A DNA stretch of 64,000 nt from Ardenticatenaceae bacterium (GTDB lineage: Bacteria > Chloroflexota > Anaerolineae > Promineifilales > Promineifilaceae): assembly GCA_020634435.1 (NCBI GenBank), contig JACKBS010000014.1:124001-188000 (forward strand), in the 5' to 3' direction. The first letter of the stretch is position 1. Every line of letters starts with the position of its first letter. The position numbers were made by a program, and so were the translations under genes. The notes under the pieces are model-generated. The model was not told the DNA's origin, did no database searches, and saw only the letters and a program-made list of their open reading frames with translations. Below, in pieces: positions 9,141-17,256 of the stretch.

Positions 9141-11676
9141 ACGACTCTATCGTGTTGATCCACGCGGCATTTGTGCAGTTTAGCCCATCAAAATTGAGAA
9201 TGTGTTCATCCAAGCCATTATGCCACAGGCGAATGGTGCCGAGTTCCGGCATGGCCAGCCATTCTCCGTCTGGCGTCCAGCTGGCGTAAAAGTGGTGCGG
9301 CAGGCTGGTTGTGCCCAAAACTGTGTAGCCCAAAAAGCGCGGCTGCTGTTCTGTGGCATCCACCAAGAAAAGGTTAACGGCCGTTTCTTCCGGCGTGGTG
9401 TAGGTGAAGAGCAGGTAACGGCCGTCGGGCGAAAAACGATACCCCTCCAATTCAGAATTCTGCCAGTTCGGCAAGTCAACCTGCATCCGCACGGAATCCG
9501 CTACACGATCGTACCAAAACAAGTACCCAGGGGAGACCTCATCTACCAAATTAAAGTTACCTGCCGCAACAACCGCTAACACATCTGGATTTTCAGGCAG
9601 TGGCTGAGCCATTTTCAGCGATAAGGAATCCGGCCGCTCATCCGGCGAAAGGTAGCCCTGCAACGAACCATTGGTCAACAAAGTTGTGGGTGGAGCCAAA
9701 TCAACATCGGTCAGAACAAGCTGCTCCACACCATTTTGATACCGATTTAAATAACCAAACCGGGCATCATCAAGCCAGAACACAGAGGCACCAAAGCCGG
9801 GTGAGTTGCTGGCATTGGCCGTCAGGACGTCACGCAGCAGCATCAACCCATTATCCAAGCCATCGTGCCACCACGGATTGACAGTTGTGAGCGTGATCAG
9901 TTTTTGGCCATCCGGTGACCAGTTTGGATAGCCACCAATGGGCGTTGCTTCGCAGCTGCCTCCTGGCTGGCACGTCTCCAAATCAGTAAGGGCATAATAA
10001 CTGCCCGTTGAATAGGTTGGGGCTACGGTCCAGAGAAGGTAACGGCCGTTTGGATCGGTCGTGGTGGGGATGGCCAGGGGCGGATTTTCGGTGATCCCGG
10101 CCACATTGTTCCAATTCACGTCGATGCGCTTCCCTTGACGCAGCAAATAAGTCTCAGGCGGGCCATTCCCGCCCTCTACAGCCAGGGCCACACCCGAACC
10201 GTCGGGCAAGCTGGTCATAAACGGATCAACGCGACCCAGCACTTGAAGCAAATCTGGATCGCCTGAGCCAAAATCATATTGGTACAGCGCGGTCTGGCTG
10301 TCAGAGGCACTCTTGCACAACAGCAGCATGTCGTAGCCGGGCTGCGGCACCACCTGCGCCACGCCAAACCGGCGCGATAGGTATTGCTGGAAGGTCTGGT
10401 TCAAAAGCGCTTCGTAGACAAACTCGTTGCCAGTAATCTCTGCTAGCCACTCGTTGAACTGGCTGTCCGGGTTAGCCGCCAACGATTGACCAATTTGGGC
10501 CGGGGAAAGGCCAAATGTATCCACCAAAAAATCTATAGCAAAATAAGGCATGAGCGATGCCCCAAATTCGGTATTCGTTTCAGAGGGGGGTGAGTTCCAA
10601 TCTGCCGCAACGTCCAGCAAATAAACATCTTCGGAGAGAGAAACGGCCGTACCCGCCAACGGCCATGCCCCTACGCCCAACTCATAAAGCTGGCGCTCAA
10701 CGGTGGCCTGATAAAACGGCAGGTGCTCACAACATTCCCAACCAATCAAATCGTTGAGCGCAACCGTGAGCAAATACGATTCATACCCGCGCAGCAGCGC
10801 CTGGTAGCCCGTCTCATCTTGCGGCAGCCCTACCAACGTCGGCGTGGGCAACACCACCGTGGCCCCGCCCGCCCAAACAGAATCGCCGCTCGCCTGGTCT
10901 TCGATCAGCGCATCCAAAAAGGTAAAGTGGGTCAGGCTGTCTGGCTCCGCCGAAAAAGAGAGGCGCACTTCAGCATCTTCCGGGCAGGTGAAGCCGGGTG
11001 TGCTGCACACCTGTACCAATCGGGCCTCCAAATCGGCAGACAAACGATGGACCATTGCCTCGTCGCGGGCTGGATAACGCACGCTGATCAGCTGCCCTTC
11101 TAACCGCTGCCGCACACCCCAAAACTCCCGTTCAGGCGGGGCATACAGCCAGCGATCCTCGCCCAAACGATACACATCAACCCGCATCAGCGGCACTGTT
11201 TGGGTGAACCCGTTGCCAATATTTAGGCTGTAGTTTTGCAGGGTAGTGAGTTCTACAGAGGTGAGTTCCGGGGAGAAGGTTTGGCTGATAACGGCCGTTT
11301 CGGCCAACACCGGCTGCCACGTCAAACCAAATGCCTGGCGATCAAAAAGCGTGTCGTTGCGTAAATTTTCCCGCTGTGCCCCCGCCCACAGCTCGTCGCG
11401 CCCAGAGAGCAAGCTATTGAACAGATTTTCATCTTTATTTTGGGCCGCTTGCTGCAAAACGGCGTAGCTAGCCACCACATCAGACTCGATGTTGCCGGTG
11501 GCCGCCTCAACGCGCTGGCTAATTTGGCGATAAAGGAGAAAAACGGCCGTACCGACCAGCAAAAAAGTTGCCAACACCAACCAGGGCCAGCGCCGCCGCT
11601 CACGCCGGGGTGGCTGAGGCGATACTGGTGCTTCTTCCCAGTTGTAATCTTCTTCGGTCTGCCATTCAAAAGACAT
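9139..11676 (-). CDS. Large membrane-anchored extracytoplasmic protein (paralogue of 6535-9066)
   Basis: The 845-residue protein has the same layout as its downstream neighbour: MSFEW start, basic stretch RRERRRW, transmembrane helix at about 31-49, then an extracytoplasmic region with propeller-like units (SPDGQKLI near 587, SPDGRYLLF near 746, TPDGEWLAM near 800). Shared landmarks with the neighbour include the QRVEAAT region after the helix, RWLYAPP, and PTPTLVGLP followed by D-x-x-GY. The conserved architecture suggests both bind a wall or extracellular partner. No enzyme motif is visible. Function is unknown. Confidence 0.75.
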   Translation of the reverse strand: MSFEWQTEEDYNWEEAPVSPQPPRRERRRWPWLVLATFLLVGTAVFLLYRQISQRVEAATGNIESDVVASYAVLQQAAQNKDENLFNSLLSGRDELWAGAQRENLRNDTLFDRQAFGLTWQPVLAETAVISQTFSPELTSVELTTLQNYSLNIGNGFTQTVPLMRVDVYRLGEDRWLYAPPEREFWGVRQRLEGQLISVRYPARDEAMVHRLSADLEARLVQVCSTPGFTCPEDAEVRLSFSAEPDSLTHFTFLDALIEDQASGDSVWAGGATVVLPTPTLVGLPQDETGYQALLRGYESYLLTVALNDLIGWECCEHLPFYQATVERQLYELGVGAWPLAGTAVSLSEDVYLLDVAADWNSPPSETNTEFGASLMPYFAIDFLVDTFGLSPAQIGQSLAANPDSQFNEWLAEITGNEFVYEALLNQTFQQYLSRRFGVAQVVPQPGYDMLLLCKSASDSQTALYQYDFGSGDPDLLQVLGRVDPFMTSLPDGSGVALAVEGGNGPPETYLLRQGKRIDVNWNNVAGITENPPLAIPTTTDPNGRYLLWTVAPTYSTGSYYALTDLETCQPGGSCEATPIGGYPNWSPDGQKLITLTTVNPWWHDGLDNGLMLLRDVLTANASNSPGFGASVFWLDDARFGYLNRYQNGVEQLVLTDVDLAPPTTLLTNGSLQGYLSPDERPDSLSLKMAQPLPENPDVLAVVAAGNFNLVDEVSPGYLFWYDRVADSVRMQVDLPNWQNSELEGYRFSPDGRYLLFTYTTPEETAVNLFLVDATEQQPRFLGYTVLGTTSLPHHFYASWTPDGEWLAMPELGTIRLWHNGLDEHILNFDGLNCTNAAWINTIES

Positions 11677-11758
11677 AGTTATTAAAATACAAGACGCACA
11701 ACGCTAGCTTTTTTTGATCTGCAAGGACGCTAAACTGGCCAGTTAGCGCTTGTTCAGG

Positions 11759-14377
11759 CTAATGGCTGTACAAATAATCGTAAATCACGAAGCCCACGAA
11801 GATGCGCTCAATGTAGAGGCGGGTTTCGGGGAAGTTAACGGTTTCGACAAACAGATCCAAATCGCCGCCAGCCTGATCATACCAGCGGGCCGCGTTGCCA
11901 GGACCACCGTTGTAGGCCGCCAGAGCCGCAAAGGCATGATCATCAAATGTGTGAAGCTGCTGGCTGAGATAAAACGCGCCAAAGTTCAGGCCAACATATG
12001 GTTTGTACAAATCTTCATTGACAAAATCGGGCCAGTTGAGCAAATTGGCAATGTATGCCCCGGTATCGGGGATGACCTGGCTCAACCCTTGCGCCGCAGC
12101 GCCGGAGCGGGCAAAACTCTCGAACAGGCTTTCCTGGCGCACCAGGCTAAACTGCAAGCGGGAGTCAAAGCTGTACCGCTGAGCAAGCGGCAGGACGAGA
12201 TCGGCATAGTAAACCGGATAAGCCAACTGACCTATAAACACTGGCGCTTCAAACACAGTCTGCCCAGAGAGGTTCAGGACAGTGACTGCGGCTAAAATTG
12301 AGGAACGGTAGAGACCAATATCGCGGAAATAAAGCGCCAGCTGGTAGCTCAACAAAGCATCATCATCCACCGCAGCGCGTAAATTCTCAAATTCCGCCTT
12401 AGCCGCTTCAAACAGCCCGGCATTCCACAACTTTTGCCCCACAATGAAGCGTGGATCGCCCGACAGGCTAGCGTTAAGCTGGCTAACATTGGTTCCCTCA
12501 TCCAGAAGCAGCCAATCGCGCAGCCAGACTTCCGCTTCATGTCGCAGGGTGTCTTGCTCAAACGGGGTCGGTGGCTGGAAACGGCCGTTCCCCACAAACG
12601 CTACCTGCCCCTCAGCCACCCCCTCGGCCCGCAGCCAGTAATAATCGACCCGGCGATTGGTTCGCAGCAGCTGCTGCACTTCGGCAGCAATTTCATCAGG
12701 GTCAAGGGGCGAGACGGCCGTTGCGACCGGTGTTGTTGCTTCAATCGTAGCCGTCACCGTTTCCGTAGCGCTGATCGTAGGCGATGGCTCAGGTGTAACG
12801 GTCACAGCCACCGTGTAATCCGGCAGCGTGCGCTGCAACCACACCAATCCTGCCCCACCATAGGTCGTTTGCGGATACGCTTGAATAAGCTGATGCCAGC
12901 GGGTAACGGCCGTTTCCACATTCCCGGCTTCATTCGCCAACCAGCCAGCCCAAAACAGCGCTTCGGCAGCGTCATCAAAATTGGGATAGTTGCTGCCAGC
13001 CATGGTGTAGAGGACAACGGCCGTTTCCACCTCACCAAGCTGTTCCGCCAGCTCGGCCGCTTCCCAGACCGCCTGGGCCACATTGGCCCCATCGGGATAC
13101 GCCACCAGGTAGTCGCGGTAAAGCTGAAGGGCAACGGCCGTTTCGCCCAAACGCACCCGCAGATTCGCCTCTTCAAACAGGGCGCTGGCCGGGTCTAACA
13201 CCGCATAATCCGCCAACGCCGCCAGGGCATCGGCGGGACTGCCCAGCGCCTCATAGCTCCAGGCGATGTAAAGGTGAGCATCGGCGCGATAATCGTCGGG
13301 GCGCAGAGCGATGGATCGCTGGAAAGCGGCAATGGCGGGCTGGTACGATTGGGCGTAAAAGTTCACCAGACCGCGCTGGTACTCGTCCACCACAATGCCA
13401 GCATCTACCAGGCGCACTAATCCCAGGTAACTTTCATAAGCGCGGGGATACTGGGTGATGCCGATGCGGAAACGGCCGTATGCCCCCTCCGTATCTTCTG
13501 CCGCCAGCAGCGCCAATCCGGCCAGATAGTTCATCTGCCCTTTGGTGAATTCGGTCACGGCCATGTCGCGCACGGTATCGTACTGGGTAATCGCTTCCTG
13601 AAAACGGCCGTTTTCCACATAAAGCTGCGCCAGCGCCATCCGGTTGGCAATTTCTTTCAGCCGCTGCGCGGGGGCATTCAGGGCGGCTTCATAAGCGGCC
13701 ACCACAGAGGAGATTTCGCCGTTGGCGGCATAGACTTCGGCCAACATCGGCTCCACGTAAGCAGCCATGTCGGGATTTTGGCCCAGGTAAAACTGGTAAG
13801 CGGCAATGGCCAGTTCGCCATTACCCACGGCGACGTACAGCTCGCCCAACCGCAGATGCACATCGTTGGGCGCAGAATCGGGGAACTGCACCAGGAGGTC
13901 ATCAAACGTGGTAATGGCATCAGCGAAACGGCCGTCGCCCTGATAGGCCACGCCAAGTGCGTACAAAATCTGCATTTGCTGGGCGGCGCTGTACGTTTCT
14001 CGAATTTGCTGGGCTGTAGAAAGATTTTCTATCGCAGCGGCATAGTCGCCGTTGTGCAGCTGGGTTTCTGCCAAAGTCAGGCGCATTTCCGGCGCGGGCG
14101 ACGGTGTGGGCGACGGCAGCGGGGTAACGCTTGGTAAGGGCGTGACGGTGGGGAGGGAAACGGCCGTACCCGCGCCATCTTCCGCGAGATCGGTTTGGGG
14201 CGTTGGCGGTGGCAACGTGGGCAAGCCAGAGGCTAATGTTGGGGTTGGCTCCAGAGCCAAATCGGCTGAGGTTGGGGAAGCGCTGCTGGTTGCGGGTGGT
14301 GTGTCACCACAGCTAATCAGCCAGACCAGGCAAACAAAAAATAGAGCGGCGTACCCCAAATGTCGCACTTTTTGCAT
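11759..14377 (-). CDS. TPR lipoprotein with C-terminal lytic transglycosylase (SLT) domain
   Basis: I chose the internal ATG at 14377, which gives a clean lipoprotein signal with lipobox WLISC (Cys23). A Thr/Pro/Ser linker follows, then many TPR-like helical repeats (about 80-500, e.g. GDGRFADAITTFDDLL, ENGRFQEAITQYD). The C-terminal SLT domain covers about 730-860, with catalytic Glu near 748 in LVRQESLFESF, then GLSQVIPDTG and ALAAYNGGPGNA. Goose-type/SLT70 enzymes cleave the MurNAc-GlcNAc bond to give anhydro-muropeptides. The protein should act in the envelope. Several ACGGCCGT copies lie in it, read as ETAV or NGRF. The layout resembles soluble lytic transglycosylase Slt plus a TPR superhelix. 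Confidence 0.9.
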   Translation of the reverse strand: MQKVRHLGYAALFFVCLVWLISCGDTPPATSSASPTSADLALEPTPTLASGLPTLPPPTPQTDLAEDGAGTAVSLPTVTPLPSVTPLPSPTPSPAPEMRLTLAETQLHNGDYAAAIENLSTAQQIRETYSAAQQMQILYALGVAYQGDGRFADAITTFDDLLVQFPDSAPNDVHLRLGELYVAVGNGELAIAAYQFYLGQNPDMAAYVEPMLAEVYAANGEISSVVAAYEAALNAPAQRLKEIANRMALAQLYVENGRFQEAITQYDTVRDMAVTEFTKGQMNYLAGLALLAAEDTEGAYGRFRIGITQYPRAYESYLGLVRLVDAGIVVDEYQRGLVNFYAQSYQPAIAAFQRSIALRPDDYRADAHLYIAWSYEALGSPADALAALADYAVLDPASALFEEANLRVRLGETAVALQLYRDYLVAYPDGANVAQAVWEAAELAEQLGEVETAVVLYTMAGSNYPNFDDAAEALFWAGWLANEAGNVETAVTRWHQLIQAYPQTTYGGAGLVWLQRTLPDYTVAVTVTPEPSPTISATETVTATIEATTPVATAVSPLDPDEIAAEVQQLLRTNRRVDYYWLRAEGVAEGQVAFVGNGRFQPPTPFEQDTLRHEAEVWLRDWLLLDEGTNVSQLNASLSGDPRFIVGQKLWNAGLFEAAKAEFENLRAAVDDDALLSYQLALYFRDIGLYRSSILAAVTVLNLSGQTVFEAPVFIGQLAYPVYYADLVLPLAQRYSFDSRLQFSLVRQESLFESFARSGAAAQGLSQVIPDTGAYIANLLNWPDFVNEDLYKPYVGLNFGAFYLSQQLHTFDDHAFAALAAYNGGPGNAARWYDQAGGDLDLFVETVNFPETRLYIERIFVGFVIYDYLYSH

Positions 14378-14400
14378 GGGGAAAGAGTATTCAGACAAAA

Positions 14401-14455
14401 CGAAAATTGAAATAGAGAGCGATGAAAAGTGAGAAAGTTCTCACTTTTCATCCCA
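14401..14455. repeat. Tandem-unit inverted repeat, AAGTGAAAAG family (copy 2)
   Basis: GATGAAAAGTGAGAA faces TTCTCACTTTTCATC, a perfect 15-bp stem. It is in the spacer between the SLT lipoprotein gene and the coiled-coil membrane gene and could act as a terminator or mRNA stabiliser. Confidence 0.65.
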
Positions 14456-14470
14456 TCACACCGACCCGAT

Positions 14471-15397
14471 CTACTCGGCGGCTTCTTTAGCTTCTTCTTT
14501 GGCTTCGCGCTCTTCGATTTCCTCCATCGCCTCTTCCACAGCTTCTTCAATTGCGTCCTCATCCAGCACGGTGCGGGTCATGAGGTCCCAACCGAGGTAG
14601 AGCAGCGAAAATTGCAGGAAGCCGAGCCAGGCAAACACGACTTGCAGCGCCAGCTTGGCGTTGCCCGCCTGCCCCGCGACTGAGCTCTGCGTGGTGGTCA
14701 TCGTACTGTTGATGTCTTTCACAATACCGATGTATTGGCCCAACAGCGGATCGACTTCGGCAACACGGCCGTTTAACACCGCCAGATCATCGGAGACGGC
14801 ATAAATATTGTCCGACACGGAAGCCAGATTTTCATTGGCCGCAGTCAGACTGGGTTCCAGTTCGCGCAGCCGATCGGGAAAACCGTCCAAACTTGTGCCA
14901 AGGCTGGCGACGGTCTCATCAAAGGGCACCGTTGGCGCGTAATTCACCCCCAAATCGTAATTGAGCTGAAAGCCCAAAATATCTTCTTCAATTTTGAAGT
15001 CGTTCAGGGTCAACAACGTATCATCAATCACGCTGGCCACGTCAGCCACAGCCGGAATCGCTTCCTGGACCGATTCGATGCTGTTGGGCGCATCTTCTCC
15101 GGCAATTTGGGCGACTTCCTCCAACAAAGGCTGGGTATCGGCGAGGGTTTTGGCTAAAGAATCGGCCGTTTCTTCCACCGTGACCAGGCTGTTGTTCACG
15201 TCGCCGATGGTGTCACGCGCCAACGTCAGCGTGTCCTCGACGGTGGACAGACTTTGCCCGGTCAGCCCCAGTGTGTCGTTTAGCACCTTCACCACAGCAT
15301 CAACCGCCCGCCCGCTGTAGATGATGCCGCCAATGCTGAGCAGCACGCCCAGCAAACCAATGAGCAACAATACAAATCCTGCAATCCTGCGAAACAT
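14471..15397 (-). CDS. Two-TM membrane protein with long extracytoplasmic coiled coil (paralogue of 15561-16418)
   Basis: The 308-residue protein has an N-terminal transmembrane helix (about 5-27), an alpha-helical middle rich in heptad-like Leu/Val and Asp/Thr, a second helix near 245-268, and an acidic Glu/Ala-rich cytoplasmic tail from about 275 (EEAVEEAMEEIEEREA). The topology is thus a large loop between two helices, as in chemoreceptor-like sensors, but there is no HAMP or signalling hairpin. I cannot assign a function. ATG follows AGGAGG at a good distance. It shares the middle motif 'ILG-x-x-YDLGV/I-x-Y-x-P-x-VPFD' with the upstream gene. Confidence 0.75.
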   Translation of the reverse strand: MFRRIAGFVLLLIGLLGVLLSIGGIIYSGRAVDAVVKVLNDTLGLTGQSLSTVEDTLTLARDTIGDVNNSLVTVEETADSLAKTLADTQPLLEEVAQIAGEDAPNSIESVQEAIPAVADVASVIDDTLLTLNDFKIEEDILGFQLNYDLGVNYAPTVPFDETVASLGTSLDGFPDRLRELEPSLTAANENLASVSDNIYAVSDDLAVLNGRVAEVDPLLGQYIGIVKDINSTMTTTQSSVAGQAGNAKLALQVVFAWLGFLQFSLLYLGWDLMTRTVLDEDAIEEAVEEAMEEIEEREAKEEAKEAAE

Positions 15398-15454
15398 TCC
15401 CTAGTTCCTCCTGAAATTGACAGTTTGTGCAGAAATGAAAACGGGGTGAACAGT

Positions 15455-15540
15455 AATAAGTAGTAGGTAAAAAGTGATAACAGGAAGACAAACTTACCTG
15501 CTCGAACTTTTCACTTTTAACTTTTCACTTTTTACTCCCT
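15455..15540. repeat. Tandem-unit inverted repeat, AAGTGAAAAG family (copy 3)
   Basis: Left arm AGTAATAAGTAGTAGG-TAAAAAGTGATAAC, right arm TTTTCACTTTTAACTTTTCAC-TTTTTACT. The build is the same as at 16453-16527. It separates the two paralogous coiled-coil genes. Confidence 0.7.
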
Positions 15541-15560
15541 ATCTCTTCCGCAAAATAACG

Positions 15561-16418
15561 TTAGGACAGTGTGTTAGTCGCCGATCCGCGCCGGTTCGTC
15601 ACCAATTCCCAGCCCAGGTACAGCGGGGCCACCTGAGTAATTGCCAGCCAGACCATGGCAAAGGTGATACCTTTTTTGACGCTTTGTACTTCGTCAGTGA
15701 TTTGCCCTCGCAGCTGGCGCGTGCGGTCGTTGGTGGTGGTGATGAGCCGGAGGTATTCATCCAAAATGGGGTCAAGCTCGTTGATACGGCCGTTTACCGT
15801 TTCCAAATCGTCGGCCAGGTTGCGAATGTCCTGACTGACGGTTTGCAAATTATTGTTGGCCACGTTGATGTAAATCTCGATGGTCCGCAAGCTTTCCGGC
15901 AAACCTTCCAACCCTTCACCCAATTCTTTTACCGATTGGTCAAAGGGCACCTCTGGATCGTAATCAATGCCCAGATCATATTTCAGGTTCAAGCCCAAAA
16001 TATTCTCATCAATGCGGAAGTTATTGAGCGTGGTCAACGTGGAATCAATCACTCCCGCCACCTGCTCTAAACTGGGGAACGCCTGCTGAATAGTTTCTAA
16101 ACTATCGGGCACCTGGGTTGAAGCCACGTCAGAAATTTGCCCCAGCAACGGCCGTGTGTCGGTTACTGTTTGAGCCAGATCGTCAGCGGTGGATTCGGCC
16201 GTTTCCATCACTGTATTCACGTCCGTAATGCTGCTTTTGGCCAGCGCCAATGTTTCCGACACTGTATCCAGGCTTTGCGAGGTTAGCTGCAAGGTTTGAT
16301 CAAAATTGGTGGCAATGCGATCGACCAGGCTATGACCCAATCGTGCCCCCAAAATCGCCAACACGATGCCGCCAACGCCAATCACCAACATCACCACACC
16401 TAATAAACGCCGAACCAT
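15561..16418 (-). CDS. Two-TM coiled-coil membrane protein (paralogue of 14471-15397)
   Basis: I chose ATG at 16418 because GGAG lies about 7 bases upstream; a TTG four codons earlier is less likely. The 285-residue product has transmembrane helices at about 2-25 and 247-270 around a helical extracytoplasmic region. It differs from its neighbour by a short C-terminal tail with no acidic extension. The middle has NILGLNLKYDLGIDYDPEVP, matching the neighbour's conserved block. The pair likely forms a homo- or hetero-oligomeric envelope complex. That is inference from duplication and adjacency only. Confidence 0.75.
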   Translation of the reverse strand: MVRRLLGVVMLVIGVGGIVLAILGARLGHSLVDRIATNFDQTLQLTSQSLDTVSETLALAKSSITDVNTVMETAESTADDLAQTVTDTRPLLGQISDVASTQVPDSLETIQQAFPSLEQVAGVIDSTLTTLNNFRIDENILGLNLKYDLGIDYDPEVPFDQSVKELGEGLEGLPESLRTIEIYINVANNNLQTVSQDIRNLADDLETVNGRINELDPILDEYLRLITTTNDRTRQLRGQITDEVQSVKKGITFAMVWLAITQVAPLYLGWELVTNRRGSATNTLS

Positions 16419-16452
16419 AACTTTCTCCAAACGGGGAATGACAGAGGGGAAG

Positions 16453-16527
16453 TCAAAAGCAAAAAGTGATAAGTGAAAAGTAGGGCTACTTTATCACTTT
16501 TTACCTTGTACTTTTCACTAATTACTT
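16453..16527. repeat. Tandem-unit inverted repeat, AAGTGAAAAG family (copy 4)
   Basis: AAGTCAAAAGCAAAAAGTGA-TAAGTGAAAAGTAG faces CTACTTTATCACTTTTTACC-TTGTACTTTTCAC. It fills the gap upstream of the coiled-coil gene. Confidence 0.7.
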
Positions 16528-16562
16528 ACTACCGCAAAGCCACTGCCCCAACAAATCTACGC

Positions 16563-17240
16563 TTAAGGCTGGTAAACAGTTCCTACCAGCCCTTCGTATT
16601 GTAATCCAGCCAGCGCATTTGTCACAGAATCGCGATTGATCTCGCCAACGGCCGTTTCTGCCTCAGCCATCGCCTGGAAAATGAGCTGCATGGCATCGTA
16701 GGTGGCGGCGGCATAGGGTCCAGCCGTTTCTTCAAAAGGGGTCACCGCGTTGTAAGCAGTCTGGAACTCGATGGGAAGCAAGGTCGGGTCTTGCGGGGTA
16801 AATGGAGGGCTACCCAGCGGCAGCAGCGGCAAATTGGCTTCGACGTAGATGGGTTGGGCAACGGCCGTTGTCTCCGCCAGTCCATGCCCAATCACCGCCA
16901 CAACTTTGGGGTCCACGACGAGAGAAACGGCCGTTTGCCCTGCTAATGTGGTATCCCCCTGGTCATCTAGCGCCACCAGCGCCACCCGGTAGCCACCGAC
17001 CCCGCCAGACGCGTTAATCTCGCGCACCGCCAGCCGCGCCGCATAAATCGCATCGTACCCCAGCTCGCGCTGCGCTCCCTCAAACGGAGCCACCAGGCCA
17101 ATTTTGACCACAGGTTGGACGCTGGCGCAGGCTGTTAGCAGTAAAAGAGTGAAAAGTAAAAAGTGAAAAGTAAAAAGTGGCAGGTAGCAAGTAGCAAGTA
17201 ATCGCCCACGAATTGCCAACAACCATTTACCATTTACCAT
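16563..17240 (-). CDS. Shortened ABC-type branched-chain amino-acid binding lipoprotein
   Basis: The ORF matches the N-terminal lobe of the Peripl_BP_6 family: KIGLVAPFEGAQRELGYDA, then AARLAVREINASGG, VALVALDDQGD, VIGHGLAETTAVAQPIYVEANLPLLPLGS. It then jumps to a short C-terminal piece (GPYAAATYDAMQLIFQAM). At about 225 residues it is far below the usual 380 or so, so the second lobe is mostly missing. The start at 17240 (ATG) avoids overlap with mltG and gives a lipoprotein signal with LTAC (Cys38). The hydrophobic core of that signal is encoded by AAGTGAAAAG tandem repeats at 17141-17179. It may be a degenerate or repurposed binding protein. Confidence 0.75.
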   Translation of the reverse strand: MVNGKWLLAIRGRLLATCYLPLFTFHFLLFTLLLLTACASVQPVVKIGLVAPFEGAQRELGYDAIYAARLAVREINASGGVGGYRVALVALDDQGDTTLAGQTAVSLVVDPKVVAVIGHGLAETTAVAQPIYVEANLPLLPLGSPPFTPQDPTLLPIEFQTAYNAVTPFEETAGPYAAATYDAMQLIFQAMAEAETAVGEINRDSVTNALAGLQYEGLVGTVYQP

Positions 17241-17254
17241 TAACAATTCACCAT
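17141..17254. repeat. Composite of AAGTGAAAAG units, AGCAAGTAGC units and TTTACCATTTACC units, coding
   Basis: 17141-17179 is built of AAAAGTGAAAAGT units, 17180-17201 of GTAGCAAGTAGCAAGT, and 17216-17254 of CCATTTACCATTTACC. On the minus strand these encode the signal peptide and pre-signal region of the binding lipoprotein (codons for L-P-L-F-T-F-H-F-L-L-F-T-L). It looks like three of the spacer-repeat families placed side by side. Confidence 0.75.
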
Positions 17255-17256
17255 TC

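Noticed and set aside
17141..17254. CRISPR array from the tandem AAGTGAAAAG and TTTACCA units
   Set aside because: Units are 7-13 bases, contiguous and without spacers; other spacer repeats are inverted. No cas gene in the window.
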